64,000 nt of DNA from CAIYTF01 sp963664845 (GTDB lineage: Bacteria; Bacteroidota; Ignavibacteria; Ignavibacteriales; Ignavibacteriaceae): positions 4,154,001-4,218,000 of the forward strand of contig OY761615.1 of the NCBI GenBank assembly GCA_963664845.1, written 5' to 3'. A program made the position numbers and the translations under genes. The number at the start of each line of letters is the position of its first letter. Position 1 is the first letter of the stretch. The notes beneath the pieces were generated by a model. It searched no databases. It was not told the origin of the DNA and was given only the letters and a program-made list of their open reading frames with translations. Below, piece after piece: positions 42,864 through 51,638 of this stretch.

Positions 42864-43662
42864 AATACCCTAAACACGCATATTACACACAGTTCAGACG
42901 TTTTCCTTCGACTCTGCAACTACCTAAATTTTTATTAATTGTTCAAATATAGCTCAAAAATAAATATTTGGGTAGAGTTTTCTATACAGCGTTTGCACGT
43001 TTGGTTTGTTCAATCTTTGCAACTTATACCGGAAGCAGAAATAGACCAGCGGTATTGTTTGAATGTCATAATTGTATCTCATCTCAAACACCGGAATATT
43101 GCCTTGTATGCCAGATTATCTTATACCTGGTCACCGCATCGGCTACTCTCTTGAATGTCTGAATGCTATACCAGGCTTGGTTACAATCAAATTTTCATTA
43201 CTTTTATTAAGCAATATTTTATTAAATAATGACAATTGTGTATAAACTTAAAAGCGAAAAGATATACGGAATATATTGTCTTGTTTTAATCGATATTGTC
43301 TGCTGAATGCTAACTGGCGGGAGGATGAAAACCATTCTACCTCAAAGCCGATATAGAAGCTCTAAAGTGAGATTTTTAGATGTGAATGTGCTTATGCGTT
43401 ATGCAAATAAGTGAATGGCCATAATAAACGAATATTCAGCATCGAGTTGCGAGCAGAAGCGGTTCTTAATTAATCTACGGGACATAAGTTCTCCATTCGC
43501 TGCCGGTGCAGCTACTCTTTTAATCTATTTCGTGAGAGTGGTTATTTCAGTAAGGTGAAAAGCAAAGCCAAAAAAATGTTTTCTGCAGCAACTCGATGCT
43601 CTCGTGCGGGGTAGCAACCCAAAGGATAACAAAATGTGCGCTCACTAAATGAGGTTATATCA
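42864..43662. other. Gene-free AT-rich stretch between tRNA-Ser and the DUF3800 gene
   Basis: About 800 bases. The open frames on both strands (for example 42939-43154) are short, have no ribosome-binding site and look random. No second copy of the tRNA-Ser 3' end was found in the window, so it is not evident that this tRNA is an integration site. AAAGGATAAC near 43622 precedes a GTG frame that leads into the DUF3800 gene. Confidence 0.5.
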
Positions 43663-44766
43663 ATGAAATTATATGTTGACGAGAGCGGAAATACGGGTGA
43701 AACTTCAAGTAATGACTTAAAATTTAACTTTTATGAACAACCTTATTACGTATTAGCTGGAATTCTTGTAGATGATGAGCTGACAGAAAAATTGGAAAAA
43801 ATGGTGCGTAATTTATGTGCAACATATCGTCTGCAGGGTACTGAGCTTAAGGCTAAAAATCTTTATGAAAGTAAACCACGGTTAATTATAGACCTCATTG
43901 AATATCTTGTTGTTAATAGAGTTCCAATATTCATGGAGTTAATGGATAAGTTGTACTATTTGCATATTATGATAGTCGATCATTTTCTTATTCCAGTAAA
44001 CTCTTTTCCTATGAATGAAGATTTAATCTTAATTAGAAGGATAGTTGCGTCCGAGCTTGGAGGTTTCTTGAATCTTAAAATATATCATGGTTTTATCAAG
44101 ACTGTGAAGTTATATTCAAATGAATCATTGGAAGATTTTTATCGTGTTTTAATAAAACATTTTGAAGAGATCGACGCATTTATGCATAAAAGCTTTGTTG
44201 AGCAAACTCAAGCTGCGTATTTTGAACGTAAATTTGTTGATGAAAATCAAGCATTAAAGGACTTTTCCCCATTGCCAGACGAAAACCAAAAACAACGACT
44301 TATTCATTTACTTCCCAACTATAATGCATTTTCCAATATGATTTTCAGAACGCAGTTTTATGTTAACGAATTTGCGAATGGAAAATTTGATATAGCGCAT
44401 GATATTCAGGAACAATTCAGTTTTATCTATCAAAGTGCATTAACTAAAATGAAGACTTTTGATTTCGCAAGCCTTAGTGAAAACTTCGCAATCGGTAAAA
44501 AAATCACCAGAAATATTGATGAGAATATTGAGTTAAAATTTATAGATTCTAAGGATTCTATCTATATTCAGTTAGCTGATATATTGTCAGGTGTAGTAAT
44601 GCGGTTTTGGAAAGACTTCACTGAAAGAAATGAAGGCAAAATAAAAAATTATATGCCGGCTATAGCAAAACTTTGCAGTCCGGTTGTTGGCCCTTCAAAC
44701 GGAATTAACTTTGTTGTTCCCGAATTTGACTACTACAAATTTATGAAACGACTGAATGGCATTTAA
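43663..44766 (+). CDS. DUF3800 domain protein
   Basis: A 367-residue protein with the DUF3800 signature: MKLYVDESGNTG at the very start (Asp6 and Glu7 being the conserved acidic pair) and DSIYIQLADILSGVV in the C-terminal part, which supplies the second acidic site. The fold is related to RNase H-like nucleases by earlier predictions. Start at ATG 43663, with GAGG nine bases upstream; a GTG at 43636 is less likely. DUF3800 genes are frequent in accessory and defence regions; here it pairs with a HEPN-type gene 34 bases downstream. Confidence 0.85.
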   Translation: MKLYVDESGNTGETSSNDLKFNFYEQPYYVLAGILVDDELTEKLEKMVRNLCATYRLQGTELKAKNLYESKPRLIIDLIEYLVVNRVPIFMELMDKLYYLHIMIVDHFLIPVNSFPMNEDLILIRRIVASELGGFLNLKIYHGFIKTVKLYSNESLEDFYRVLIKHFEEIDAFMHKSFVEQTQAAYFERKFVDENQALKDFSPLPDENQKQRLIHLLPNYNAFSNMIFRTQFYVNEFANGKFDIAHDIQEQFSFIYQSALTKMKTFDFASLSENFAIGKKITRNIDENIELKFIDSKDSIYIQLADILSGVVMRFWKDFTERNEGKIKNYMPAIAKLCSPVVGPSNGINFVVPEFDYYKFMKRLNGI

Positions 44767-44800
44767 CAATATTTGAAATTATAGCTAACAGGAATAAATC

Positions 44801-45436
44801 ATGGTCACAAATGAAATAATCAGGAACCGGTTCCGAGAATTATATGATCAAATGAGCAAGATCAAATATGATCGTCAGTATTTCGTGGTTGATAGTAAGG
44901 ATTGGGGTGAATGGGCTAACGCGGTCCTGAATTTGTTAAGTATCAGTTATGGCGAAAACTCCAATTATTATAAAAATTTTGATAAGTTATATCATCATTT
45001 TAACTACTATGAATCAGAGCTCAATATTGGAAAGGGAATCTTTGCGGCAGCCAAAATAGATTATGAGAGTGGGTTTTATTTTTCCCTTGAAAAGCAAATT
45101 TCGGGTGAAATATTCGGAAATTTTATTGTTTTAGCTAAAACAGCTTTATCTGAAAACAATAAAGATGTAGCTGCTGTTTTAGCCAGTGCAGCTCTTGAAG
45201 ATGCACTTAAAAAATATGCAATACTAAATGGGATAGATGTGAATGATAAAACCATGTCCGAGGTCGTGAATGGTCTAAAATCTAAAGGCTTAGTCCAAGG
45301 AGCTCAGAAATCACTTCTTGAGTCTATGCCTAAAATTCGCAATTATGCGATGCATGCTGATTGGAATAAAATTACACCACAAGATGTTGGCGGTATAATA
45401 GGCTTCGTTGAACATTTTTTGTTGAGTAATTTTTAA
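44801..45436 (+). CDS. HEPN-type domain protein
   Basis: A 211-residue helical protein. The C-terminal half (about 105-211) has the pattern of a HEPN-like domain, with DVAAVLASAALEDALKKYA and the RNxxxH-type motif MPKIRNYAMHADW (Arg180, Asn181, His185), which in many HEPN proteins forms an RNase site. The N-terminal half has no recognisable family. It is co-oriented with the DUF3800 gene. Function is inferred only from motif and context; a toxin/antitoxin or abortive-infection role is possible but untested. Confidence 0.68.
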   Translation: MVTNEIIRNRFRELYDQMSKIKYDRQYFVVDSKDWGEWANAVLNLLSISYGENSNYYKNFDKLYHHFNYYESELNIGKGIFAAAKIDYESGFYFSLEKQISGEIFGNFIVLAKTALSENNKDVAAVLASAALEDALKKYAILNGIDVNDKTMSEVVNGLKSKGLVQGAQKSLLESMPKIRNYAMHADWNKITPQDVGGIIGFVEHFLLSNF

Positions 45437-45511
45437 TAATCATAGGATGTATAACTTGTCTCCGAATTTGAATGACATTCTCGCGAGAAGAATAAAATTT
45501 CCAGACTTTCC

Positions 45512-46093
45512 TCAGTCAGCGAAGCCCTCTTTCCTTATCCAAACATGTGTGATTTCACCAAATATGTATTTTCGATAATCTTCCGGACCTTTGTAGGCTT
45601 CGGCCATATATTCTCTGGCTTCCAGAGTGCAAAAATCGTCGGGTCCCGGGGTCGTGATTTGTGTCAGTTTGCATTCGATGATTAACCTTGCTTCTGTAAA
45701 GGACATATTTCCGGAAGGGGATTGGATACCAGTTAATCCTACTTCACTCATTTTGTTACTGTCCCTCCCTGATTTGCTGCCAAGGAACAGTACCTGCTTC
45801 ATGTATTGATGCGGGAAGTATGACATAGTGTACGTTTGCTCCTTTTGGATCAGTTCAAGTGTATAGCGGCCCGACTTAAGTATGCACCATGTAGTGGGCT
45901 TTTTAAAAAGCAATCCCATGCCGCCTCCGCTTGCTGTCATTGAATTATACCATCCTTTCTTACCTGCGGTAACAACCGGGAAAACTTTTCCCACTAACGT
46001 GAATACGTTATCGGGCAACTCCTCCGGCTGAATTTCCGTAAAGAGTTGGTCAAAATTTATTTCTTTCATATTTGCTTTAGTTGTGGCTTTCAT
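45512..46093 (-). CDS. Flavin reductase family protein (FMN-binding split barrel)
   Basis: A 193-residue protein with the flavin-binding fold: FTLVGKVFPVVTAGKKGWYN with NSMTASGGGMGLLFKKPTTW, then VLFLGSKSGRDSNKMSEVGL and SFTEARLIIECKL. It probably binds FMN and reduces flavin or another small molecule. The start is set at ATG 46093; ATG 46069 is possible. It follows the MFS gene by 70 bases on the minus strand, so the two may form an operon controlled by the divergent AraC regulator. Confidence 0.84.
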   Translation of the reverse strand: MKATTKANMKEINFDQLFTEIQPEELPDNVFTLVGKVFPVVTAGKKGWYNSMTASGGGMGLLFKKPTTWCILKSGRYTLELIQKEQTYTMSYFPHQYMKQVLFLGSKSGRDSNKMSEVGLTGIQSPSGNMSFTEARLIIECKLTQITTPGPDDFCTLEAREYMAEAYKGPEDYRKYIFGEITHVWIRKEGFAD

Positions 46094-46163
46094 ATTGTGT
46101 CTTTCATTTAAAAAATTGGTAGGTTGATATATATATGGTGCCCCGATCGTTGCCGCATTTGTA

Positions 46164-47393
46164 TCAATCACTGCCGATGGAATTTTGACCGGGAGCTGAT
46201 TTGGGAATATACTTTGCATAAAGAACGGATGCTGTGATTGCAATCAGCGTTGCTGTTGCATAGAGCAAGACCGGACTGTAATAATAGATAGTGGCTGCGC
46301 CCAAGGGGATGAGCACATTGTTTGCTGAATGCATGCTTTGATTTACACCCTGTAATTTTCCTTGTTTACTCTCATCAATTGACCGGGATAATTTTCCATT
46401 GTACGTCGCGTCGAACAAACCTTCGCCGGAGATTATGCATATTACTGCAAGCGAAATGGTAAGAACTGAATGTACGGAGATGCCCACAAGGATCAATCCC
46501 AACCCAGTCCCAAGACCGGCTAATCCGGCTATACCGATGCTGCGTTCGTTGAAATGTTTCAGTAACCAGGGCAACAGTAGCGCGCGGGGAAATATATCAC
46601 TGATGCCTACAAGTGTCAGTATAGCGCCAATGAATGCCGGCCCCCACTGATAAATATCTTTAAGGAAAATGACAAAGTTAAACTGGAATACTCCCAGGCC
46701 AGCATAAAAAAGGATACCGATTACGAGTAGCAGTTTAATTTCTTTCAGGCTGAATACATCTTTGAAATGCGACCAGGTGTTGAAACTATCAGCCGTTAGT
46801 GGATTCGCTCTTTTACCGGGGGGAAGGGATTCTGGCAGCAGAAAAATGACTGCAAGGCAGGAAAGGAAGAGTAAACCGGCTGTAACGAAGAAGGGAAGCC
46901 AGTATGCGATGCTTCCCAATAAGCCGCCTAAAGCTGGCCCTCCCATGAATCCCACTCCCATAACGGAACCGATGTAGCCAAACCATTTTGTCCGCTCCTC
47001 CGGTCCGGTTGTATCCGATATATAGGCAAACAGTGTACTGATATTCCCGGCCGTTAGTCCGTCTATAATACGTGCGAGGAACAGTATCCAGAGCGCTTTT
47101 GCTATTCCAAAGAGTATATAGCCTGCGACAGAACCCAACAGGCTGATGATAAGAATGCTCTTACGTCCGTACCGGTCGCTCACTGCCCCAAATACGGGAG
47201 CTGCAAAAAACGTACAGGCGGCGAATACCGACAGTAACGCACTCATGCCGACAACAACCTGCTGGGCAGGGAGGTATTGCCCAACAATAAAAGGCAGTAG
47301 GGGCAGCACAACAGAAATCCCAACAGAATTCAACAATACGATCACGACGATAATCCACAATGATTTCCTTTTCGGCGTCATTTTTACGTTCAT
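46164..47393 (-). CDS. MFS transporter, TetA-like drug exporter
   Basis: A 409-residue, 12-helix major facilitator. It has the A-motif GAVSDRYGRKSIL between helices 2 and 3, a helix-5 motif-C-like GSVMGVGFMGGPALGGLLGS characteristic of drug/H+ antiporters, and a central loop after FLLPESLPPGKR. It resembles the TetA/multidrug group; the actual substrate is unknown. It is divergent from the AraC-type regulator across 120 AT-rich bases, a typical arrangement of an inducible exporter and its regulator. Confidence 0.9.
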   Translation of the reverse strand: MNVKMTPKRKSLWIIVVIVLLNSVGISVVLPLLPFIVGQYLPAQQVVVGMSALLSVFAACTFFAAPVFGAVSDRYGRKSILIISLLGSVAGYILFGIAKALWILFLARIIDGLTAGNISTLFAYISDTTGPEERTKWFGYIGSVMGVGFMGGPALGGLLGSIAYWLPFFVTAGLLFLSCLAVIFLLPESLPPGKRANPLTADSFNTWSHFKDVFSLKEIKLLLVIGILFYAGLGVFQFNFVIFLKDIYQWGPAFIGAILTLVGISDIFPRALLLPWLLKHFNERSIGIAGLAGLGTGLGLILVGISVHSVLTISLAVICIISGEGLFDATYNGKLSRSIDESKQGKLQGVNQSMHSANNVLIPLGAATIYYYSPVLLYATATLIAITASVLYAKYIPKSAPGQNSIGSD

Positions 47394-47513
47394 TTATTAC
47401 CCATTTGCTGCACTGTCTTCCTTTAGGTGAATTAATTGATACTTTAAAAATATTGGGTATTTTAGGGATAAAATAACCGTAAATATCACAAAAATAGTCG
47501 TAAAGGACATCTA

Positions 47514-48482
47514 ATGAATAAAAGTCAACGCCAGACAGAACCGAACGTCCTGAAAAAGTTTGCTGATTTATTAGGGACTAAAGTAAAAAAACGAAGAGTG
47601 GATATCCCTGAAAGATATGGTAAGGGGTATTGTAAAGGAATCGTGTTTAACGAGCATATAAGGATGCTTATCCTTAATTACGAGCTTACTGATAATTTTG
47701 TTATTACAAATCCTGATACGGATGCTCCGCCTAGAATGCTGCTTTTCAAGTTCCAGAATATTTTTCCTCCACCTGAAACAACAGCAACGGGAAGACCGGT
47801 AAAGGCCATGCCTTCAGTTTTAATTGCGACCAGGACTATGAATGCCGACGTTGTTATTCCGGTCCACTCGCATACCGCAACTATTAATATTGAAGTGGAT
47901 GCCGACTACTTAAACGGGCTGTTTGCCTTTTCGGATAAATCACCCGTTTTGCAAAGCCTTCTGGCGAATAACCAGCCGTTCCTATTTGAACAGATCATGT
48001 ATCCTTCATTGCAGAAAATTGTGGATGAAATTGTGAGTGACCCGGCCGGTGAAACATTTGAATCGTTTTTCCTGCGGGTAAAGGCGGAAGAGCTTATCTG
48101 CAGGCTTTTAATGGAACTGGAAAAGCGGGATGAAAAGCATCTGTATGCATTAAACAATAATGATATTCAAACCGTATACAAAGTAAAAGAGCAAATGCTT
48201 GAACACCTGGGAACCCCGCCGGTCATTAAAGACCTGGCAGCTGTTGCCAATATGAGTCCATCGAAGCTGAAGCGGTTATTCCAACAGGTCTTCGGCAACA
48301 GTATTTTCAGCTATTACCAGGAATTCAGGATGCAGGAGGCAGCGCGTTTGTTGAAAGAGGGGAATCTGACTGTTTCAGAGGCAGGTTACCAGATGGGCTT
48401 TACAAACTTGAGTCATTTTTCGCGGGTCTTCAATGAACATATCGGGAAGAAGCCGAAGCGGTATAGTAAGGGGATAAATTAA
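47514..48482 (+). CDS. AraC-family transcriptional regulator
   Basis: A 322-residue regulator with an N-terminal effector domain of the AraC_N kind (MLLFKFQNIFPPP onward to about 200) and a C-terminal double helix-turn-helix (about 222-320): VIKDLAAVANMSPSKLKRLF, FQQVFGNSIFSYYQEFRM and VSEAGYQMGFTNLSHFSRVF. AAAGGA precedes the ATG. Divergent from the MFS exporter and flavin reductase genes, which are its probable targets. Confidence 0.92.
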   Translation: MNKSQRQTEPNVLKKFADLLGTKVKKRRVDIPERYGKGYCKGIVFNEHIRMLILNYELTDNFVITNPDTDAPPRMLLFKFQNIFPPPETTATGRPVKAMPSVLIATRTMNADVVIPVHSHTATINIEVDADYLNGLFAFSDKSPVLQSLLANNQPFLFEQIMYPSLQKIVDEIVSDPAGETFESFFLRVKAEELICRLLMELEKRDEKHLYALNNNDIQTVYKVKEQMLEHLGTPPVIKDLAAVANMSPSKLKRLFQQVFGNSIFSYYQEFRMQEAARLLKEGNLTVSEAGYQMGFTNLSHFSRVFNEHIGKKPKRYSKGIN

Positions 48483-48701
48483 AATAATACCGGCGCTTTT
48501 GCAGGGCATTTAGTATTTTGAAAACGATGAGAAAATGCTTCGCTTTCAGGATCGTCTTGTGTCTTGACTCTTATTTAGTACTGGCAGAATTTGAACTCGT
48601 CCGCTGCAGTCGGACAGGTTCAGGAGCTGCCAGCTAAGAATACCGGGGGGCATACTACTTTTACAGGTGATTTCATTTGGCTACATTATTGCTCTCTCCC
48701 A

Positions 48702-49598
48702 TTAGTCTGTTAACAACGTAATACCCGTTAAATCCGCTTTCCCGTTTTTCAGAAATTCATATGTCATCCGGTCGGCATAACTGTCGATAAACCGAACACC
48801 CTTCAAATTCTTGTTTTTAAAGAATGTGTTAATGAGTGTTGCATTCTGGAAAGTAACTTTTTTAAAGGCACAGTTTTCAAAATGACAATCCTATATTGTG
48901 CCATTGAAAACAATATCGGCAAACTGAGTTGAAATGAATGAAGTGTGATTCCAAGCTGTATTAGACATTGGGTTGTTCTGTAGACCACCGGGCTTAAACG
49001 CCGCTCCGGTAAAATCGGAGTTGGAGAAATCACAGCCCATTATGTAGCTTTCGGAAAACTCAGTTTCAACCAACGAACAGTCCTTAAATGTATTGTTTAG
49101 TAAGTTGGATTGATGATTGTGGCAGCTGCTTATGTCGGAACCTGAGAAGGCACAGCTATCAACATTATTGTTTTTGAGAAGAAGCCCTGACAATTCCGGG
49201 GCGATAAACTTGCAGCGCTGCATATTTCAAGAGTTGAATTTTTCATGCAGATTTTTAAAACCGGAAAAGTCAGCATCTACCCGGTTCCCTCGCGACATAT
49301 CTCAGTTCGTTTTTTTCTGTTTCCATGAGGTCGGTTCAGCAGGCTGCATGGTCAAAGGCTCAGCAGGCTTCATAGCCGTGGCCGCTGAGTGAAAGTTCTC
49401 TGAAAAGTAATTAAGATCAACATCCAGAATTTCCGCGAGACGGTTAAATGTAGTGATGTCCGGCATTGATTCTCCGCGCTCCCATTTCCCGACTGCCTGT
49501 GAACTGATGGAGAGGCGCTCAACCAGTAGGACCTGAGAAATATTTATTTTCTTTCGTGCTTCTGAAATTTTATTTCCTATCATGATAGTGTTTACCAT
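48702..49598 (-). pseudogene. XRE-type helix-turn-helix plus pentapeptide-repeat protein with three in-frame stops
   Basis: One frame of 299 codons reads through three stops: TGA at 49304-49302 (codon 99), TGA at 49229-49227 (codon 124) and TAG at 48893-48891 (codon 236). The N-terminal part is an XRE helix-turn-helix (IGNKISEARKKINISQVLLV, SSQAVGKWERGESMPDITTF). The rest is a pentapeptide-repeat solenoid (SNLLNNTFKDCSLVETEFSE, MGCDFSNSDFTGAAF, DCHFENCAFKKVTFQNATLI) ending in FLKNGKADLTGITLL. This matches a known Bacteroidota protein that is normally unbroken. No frameshift is needed, so the decay is recent or the call errors are substitutions only. The N-terminal 98 codons could still make a free regulator. 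Confidence 0.85.
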
Positions 49599-49858
49599 AA
49601 GTACTTTCCTTTAGTTTAATTTAAGTTCTATTGATGCTCCAAAGATATCCGGATTCACTTCCGTAGTTAATAACAATTCGGCTACTGTTAGTTGTCATAA
49701 CGCTATTAATGTGTGTTATGCAGTAACAGCTGGTTGGATATGTTGGAATTTACAATAAATGGTTATTGGGGGGAATAGAAACCTATTTGGAACTTGCTTT
49801 GAATCTATATCCGGGGAATATTTTGTAAGTTCATGGATGTACGAAAAATATCTCTGCT

Positions 49859-50104
49859 TTGGTCAAGGGCGCCCTTACACACGAGACAAACCCTGAAGAA
49901 AAGGACAGGATTAGCCGCCATTACTCCCTTTATAATCTCCGGGACACGTTTGCATCGAATATGGCCAACTCAGATACTGAAATGAGTGTTGTCCAGGAGC
50001 TCATGGATCATACGGATGTTCAGATAACCAGGCGTCATTATGTTGAGATTAAGACCGATTTCCTCCGGAATAAGCTTGAAAGGGCGAGGGAATTCAATGC
50101 GTAA
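49859..50104 (+). pseudogene. Tyrosine recombinase, C-terminal remnant
   Basis: About 80 codons from a phage-integrase catalytic domain: HYSLYNLRDTFASNM (the HxxR box degraded to NLR), VVQELMDHTDVQITRRHYV with the nucleophile-type Tyr, then KTDFLRNKLERAREF. The N-terminal domains and the first Arg are absent, so it is not functional. It ends 115 bases before the tRNA 3' fragment, which suggests an older element that used the same site. Confidence 0.75.
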
Positions 50105-50178
50105 AGTGCGAAAAATCCAGAAAATGTGTACAAATTTGTGTACAACTCCAAAAATCCCCTAAAACTCTTTAAAACAGA

Positions 50179-50211
50179 AAACCCTTATAAGTTTTTAATT
50201 TATAAGGGTTT
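50179..50211 (-). terminator. Terminator-like hairpin beside the tRNA fragment
   Basis: AAACCCTTATAA and TTATAAGGGTTT pair (12 bp, 9-base loop). On the minus strand it follows the tRNA 3' fragment at once and runs into TTTTCTGTTTT, so it is probably the native terminator of that tRNA, left behind on the chromosome side. Confidence 0.7.
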
Positions 50212-50218
50212 ATGTTTG

Positions 50219-50263
50219 TACCGCTGTCGGGATTTGAACCCAAGACCTCTTGATCCACAATCA
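50219..50263 (-). other. 3' half of a tRNA, probably tRNA-His(GUG): attachment site of the island
   Basis: Minus strand reads from the anticodon loop TTGTGGA (anticodon GTG at 50258-50256), variable loop, T-arm TTGGGTTCAAATCCCGA, to the 3' acceptor strand CAGCGGT and discriminator A, with no CCA encoded. The sequence 5' of the anticodon stem does not continue the cloverleaf, so it is only the half that integrases use as attachment core. It lies between an integrase remnant and an intact integrase. The intact tRNA-His should be at the other end of the element, outside the window. Confidence 0.78.
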
Positions 50264-50396
50264 TTCCTACACATTTTGGATCAGTGCGAAAACAGGCTAA
50301 AAACGCAGTTTTTTGGTGAAAAGTGGTCTCAGTTTTGTCTTTTTGTCCTTTTTCGGACATTTTTTCGGACATTTTTTGTACAGGGAGTGTTTCCAT

Positions 50397-51452
50397 ATGT
50401 ACATTACCAAGGAACCGAAGTCACCCTTCTATCATTTGATCTATTTTGATGCCACTGGGGAGCGAAAGAAGGTCTCAACGAAGCAAAAAACACGTCGCGC
50501 TGCTGAAAAGTATATGAAAAATTTCAGTCCCTGTGATTATAGCGATGTGGTACAACCGCTAAATACGCCTGTTGAAGCAGTTAGTGTACGGGAATCTTTT
50601 GAAAATTTAACTCTGAAAGTCTTCAGGGATGAATATGAGCTGGTAATTAAGCAGTCCAAATCCCCGAACTATCTTGCCTCTGTTAAAATCTCTTTGAAAT
50701 TTCTGATCGCGGAGGTCGGAGACATACCGCTCAGGTGTCTGGATAAACGTACCCTTGAAAAATTTCTGTCCAAGACATTTGAAAGAAGCAAACAAGTGGC
50801 AACCTTGTTTTACAGAACAATAAAAGCTGCGCTAACTAAAGCTCATGAATGGGAATACATTACTGAGAATCCTCTGAGGAAATTCAAGATGCCTAAAATC
50901 GCGAATCCTTTCCCTGTTTTTATTTCCCATGCTGAGTTGATGCAGATTTTAGGAAAAGTTACCAGGGAGGAGTTGAAAAACATTTATCTCTTAGCCTACT
51001 ATACGGGGATGCGGCGGGCCGAAATAACGAATCTGAGATGGGAGAATATTGACCTGGAGAAAGGGTTTATTGCTGTCAGTAATGGAAATGGATTTACCAC
51101 CAAAAGCAAAAAGGACAGGATTGTTCCTATCTGCGCACCTCTTTTGGAAATCCTCAAAAAACTTCATGAAAATAAAACGAACGAAGTATATGTTTTTACA
51201 ACCAAGGAAGGGGAGAAATTCTATGATGATTTGGTTGGGAAGCAATTCAAGAAAGCCGTCCGGGCAGCAGAGATGAACGAAAAAATACATTTCCACACCC
51301 TACGGCATAGTTTTGCCAGTGCTCTTGTCCAGAATGGAGTATCTATTTATGTAGTTAAGGAATTGCTCGGGCATGAGGATATTAGGACTACTGAGATATA
51401 TTCCCATCTGCAAAATGAGAGTCTGGTTAAGGCAATTACAATTTTTAATTGA
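50397..51452 (+). CDS. Tyrosine recombinase/integrase
   Basis: A 351-residue phage-type integrase with a full catalytic domain: Arg206 in TGMRRAEI, Lys in the TKSKKDR turn, His300 and Arg303 in HTLRHSFAS, His326 in LGHEDI and Tyr335 in EIYSHL. A SAM-like core-binding domain lies at about 70-165 and a short arm-binding segment at the N-terminus. The start is set at ATG 50397 (GGGAG upstream); the frame is open 28 codons further through two CGGACATTTTTT repeats. It lies 130 bases from the tRNA 3' half, as expected for an element that integrates there. Confidence 0.93.
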   Translation: MYITKEPKSPFYHLIYFDATGERKKVSTKQKTRRAAEKYMKNFSPCDYSDVVQPLNTPVEAVSVRESFENLTLKVFRDEYELVIKQSKSPNYLASVKISLKFLIAEVGDIPLRCLDKRTLEKFLSKTFERSKQVATLFYRTIKAALTKAHEWEYITENPLRKFKMPKIANPFPVFISHAELMQILGKVTREELKNIYLLAYYTGMRRAEITNLRWENIDLEKGFIAVSNGNGFTTKSKKDRIVPICAPLLEILKKLHENKTNEVYVFTTKEGEKFYDDLVGKQFKKAVRAAEMNEKIHFHTLRHSFASALVQNGVSIYVVKELLGHEDIRTTEIYSHLQNESLVKAITIFN

Positions 51453-51638
51453 AACAGGCTAATAAATGTCTCGGTGTTCTTTAAGGTCGGTATTTTATTT
51501 CTAAAGTACGGGGAAATCCATTTTTTTGGACTATTTCTCGGATTAAAACAGTTTTTATCGTAATTTTACATATTATGGTCCGTCCTCCGAATAAGCCTAA
51601 ATATGTATATTTAATTTTACTAAATAAGAATTTCAATT

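Noticed and set aside
42729..43662. tRNA-Ser as attachment site for the accessory genes that follow
   Set aside because: No repeat of its 3' end, no integrase next to it and a proper terminator directly after it; the island boundary fits better at 50.2 kb.
50126..50449. 107-codon plus-strand frame containing RDLNPRPLDPQS
   Set aside because: This peptide is the antisense reading of the tRNA 3' half, a well-known false gene at tRNA fragments.
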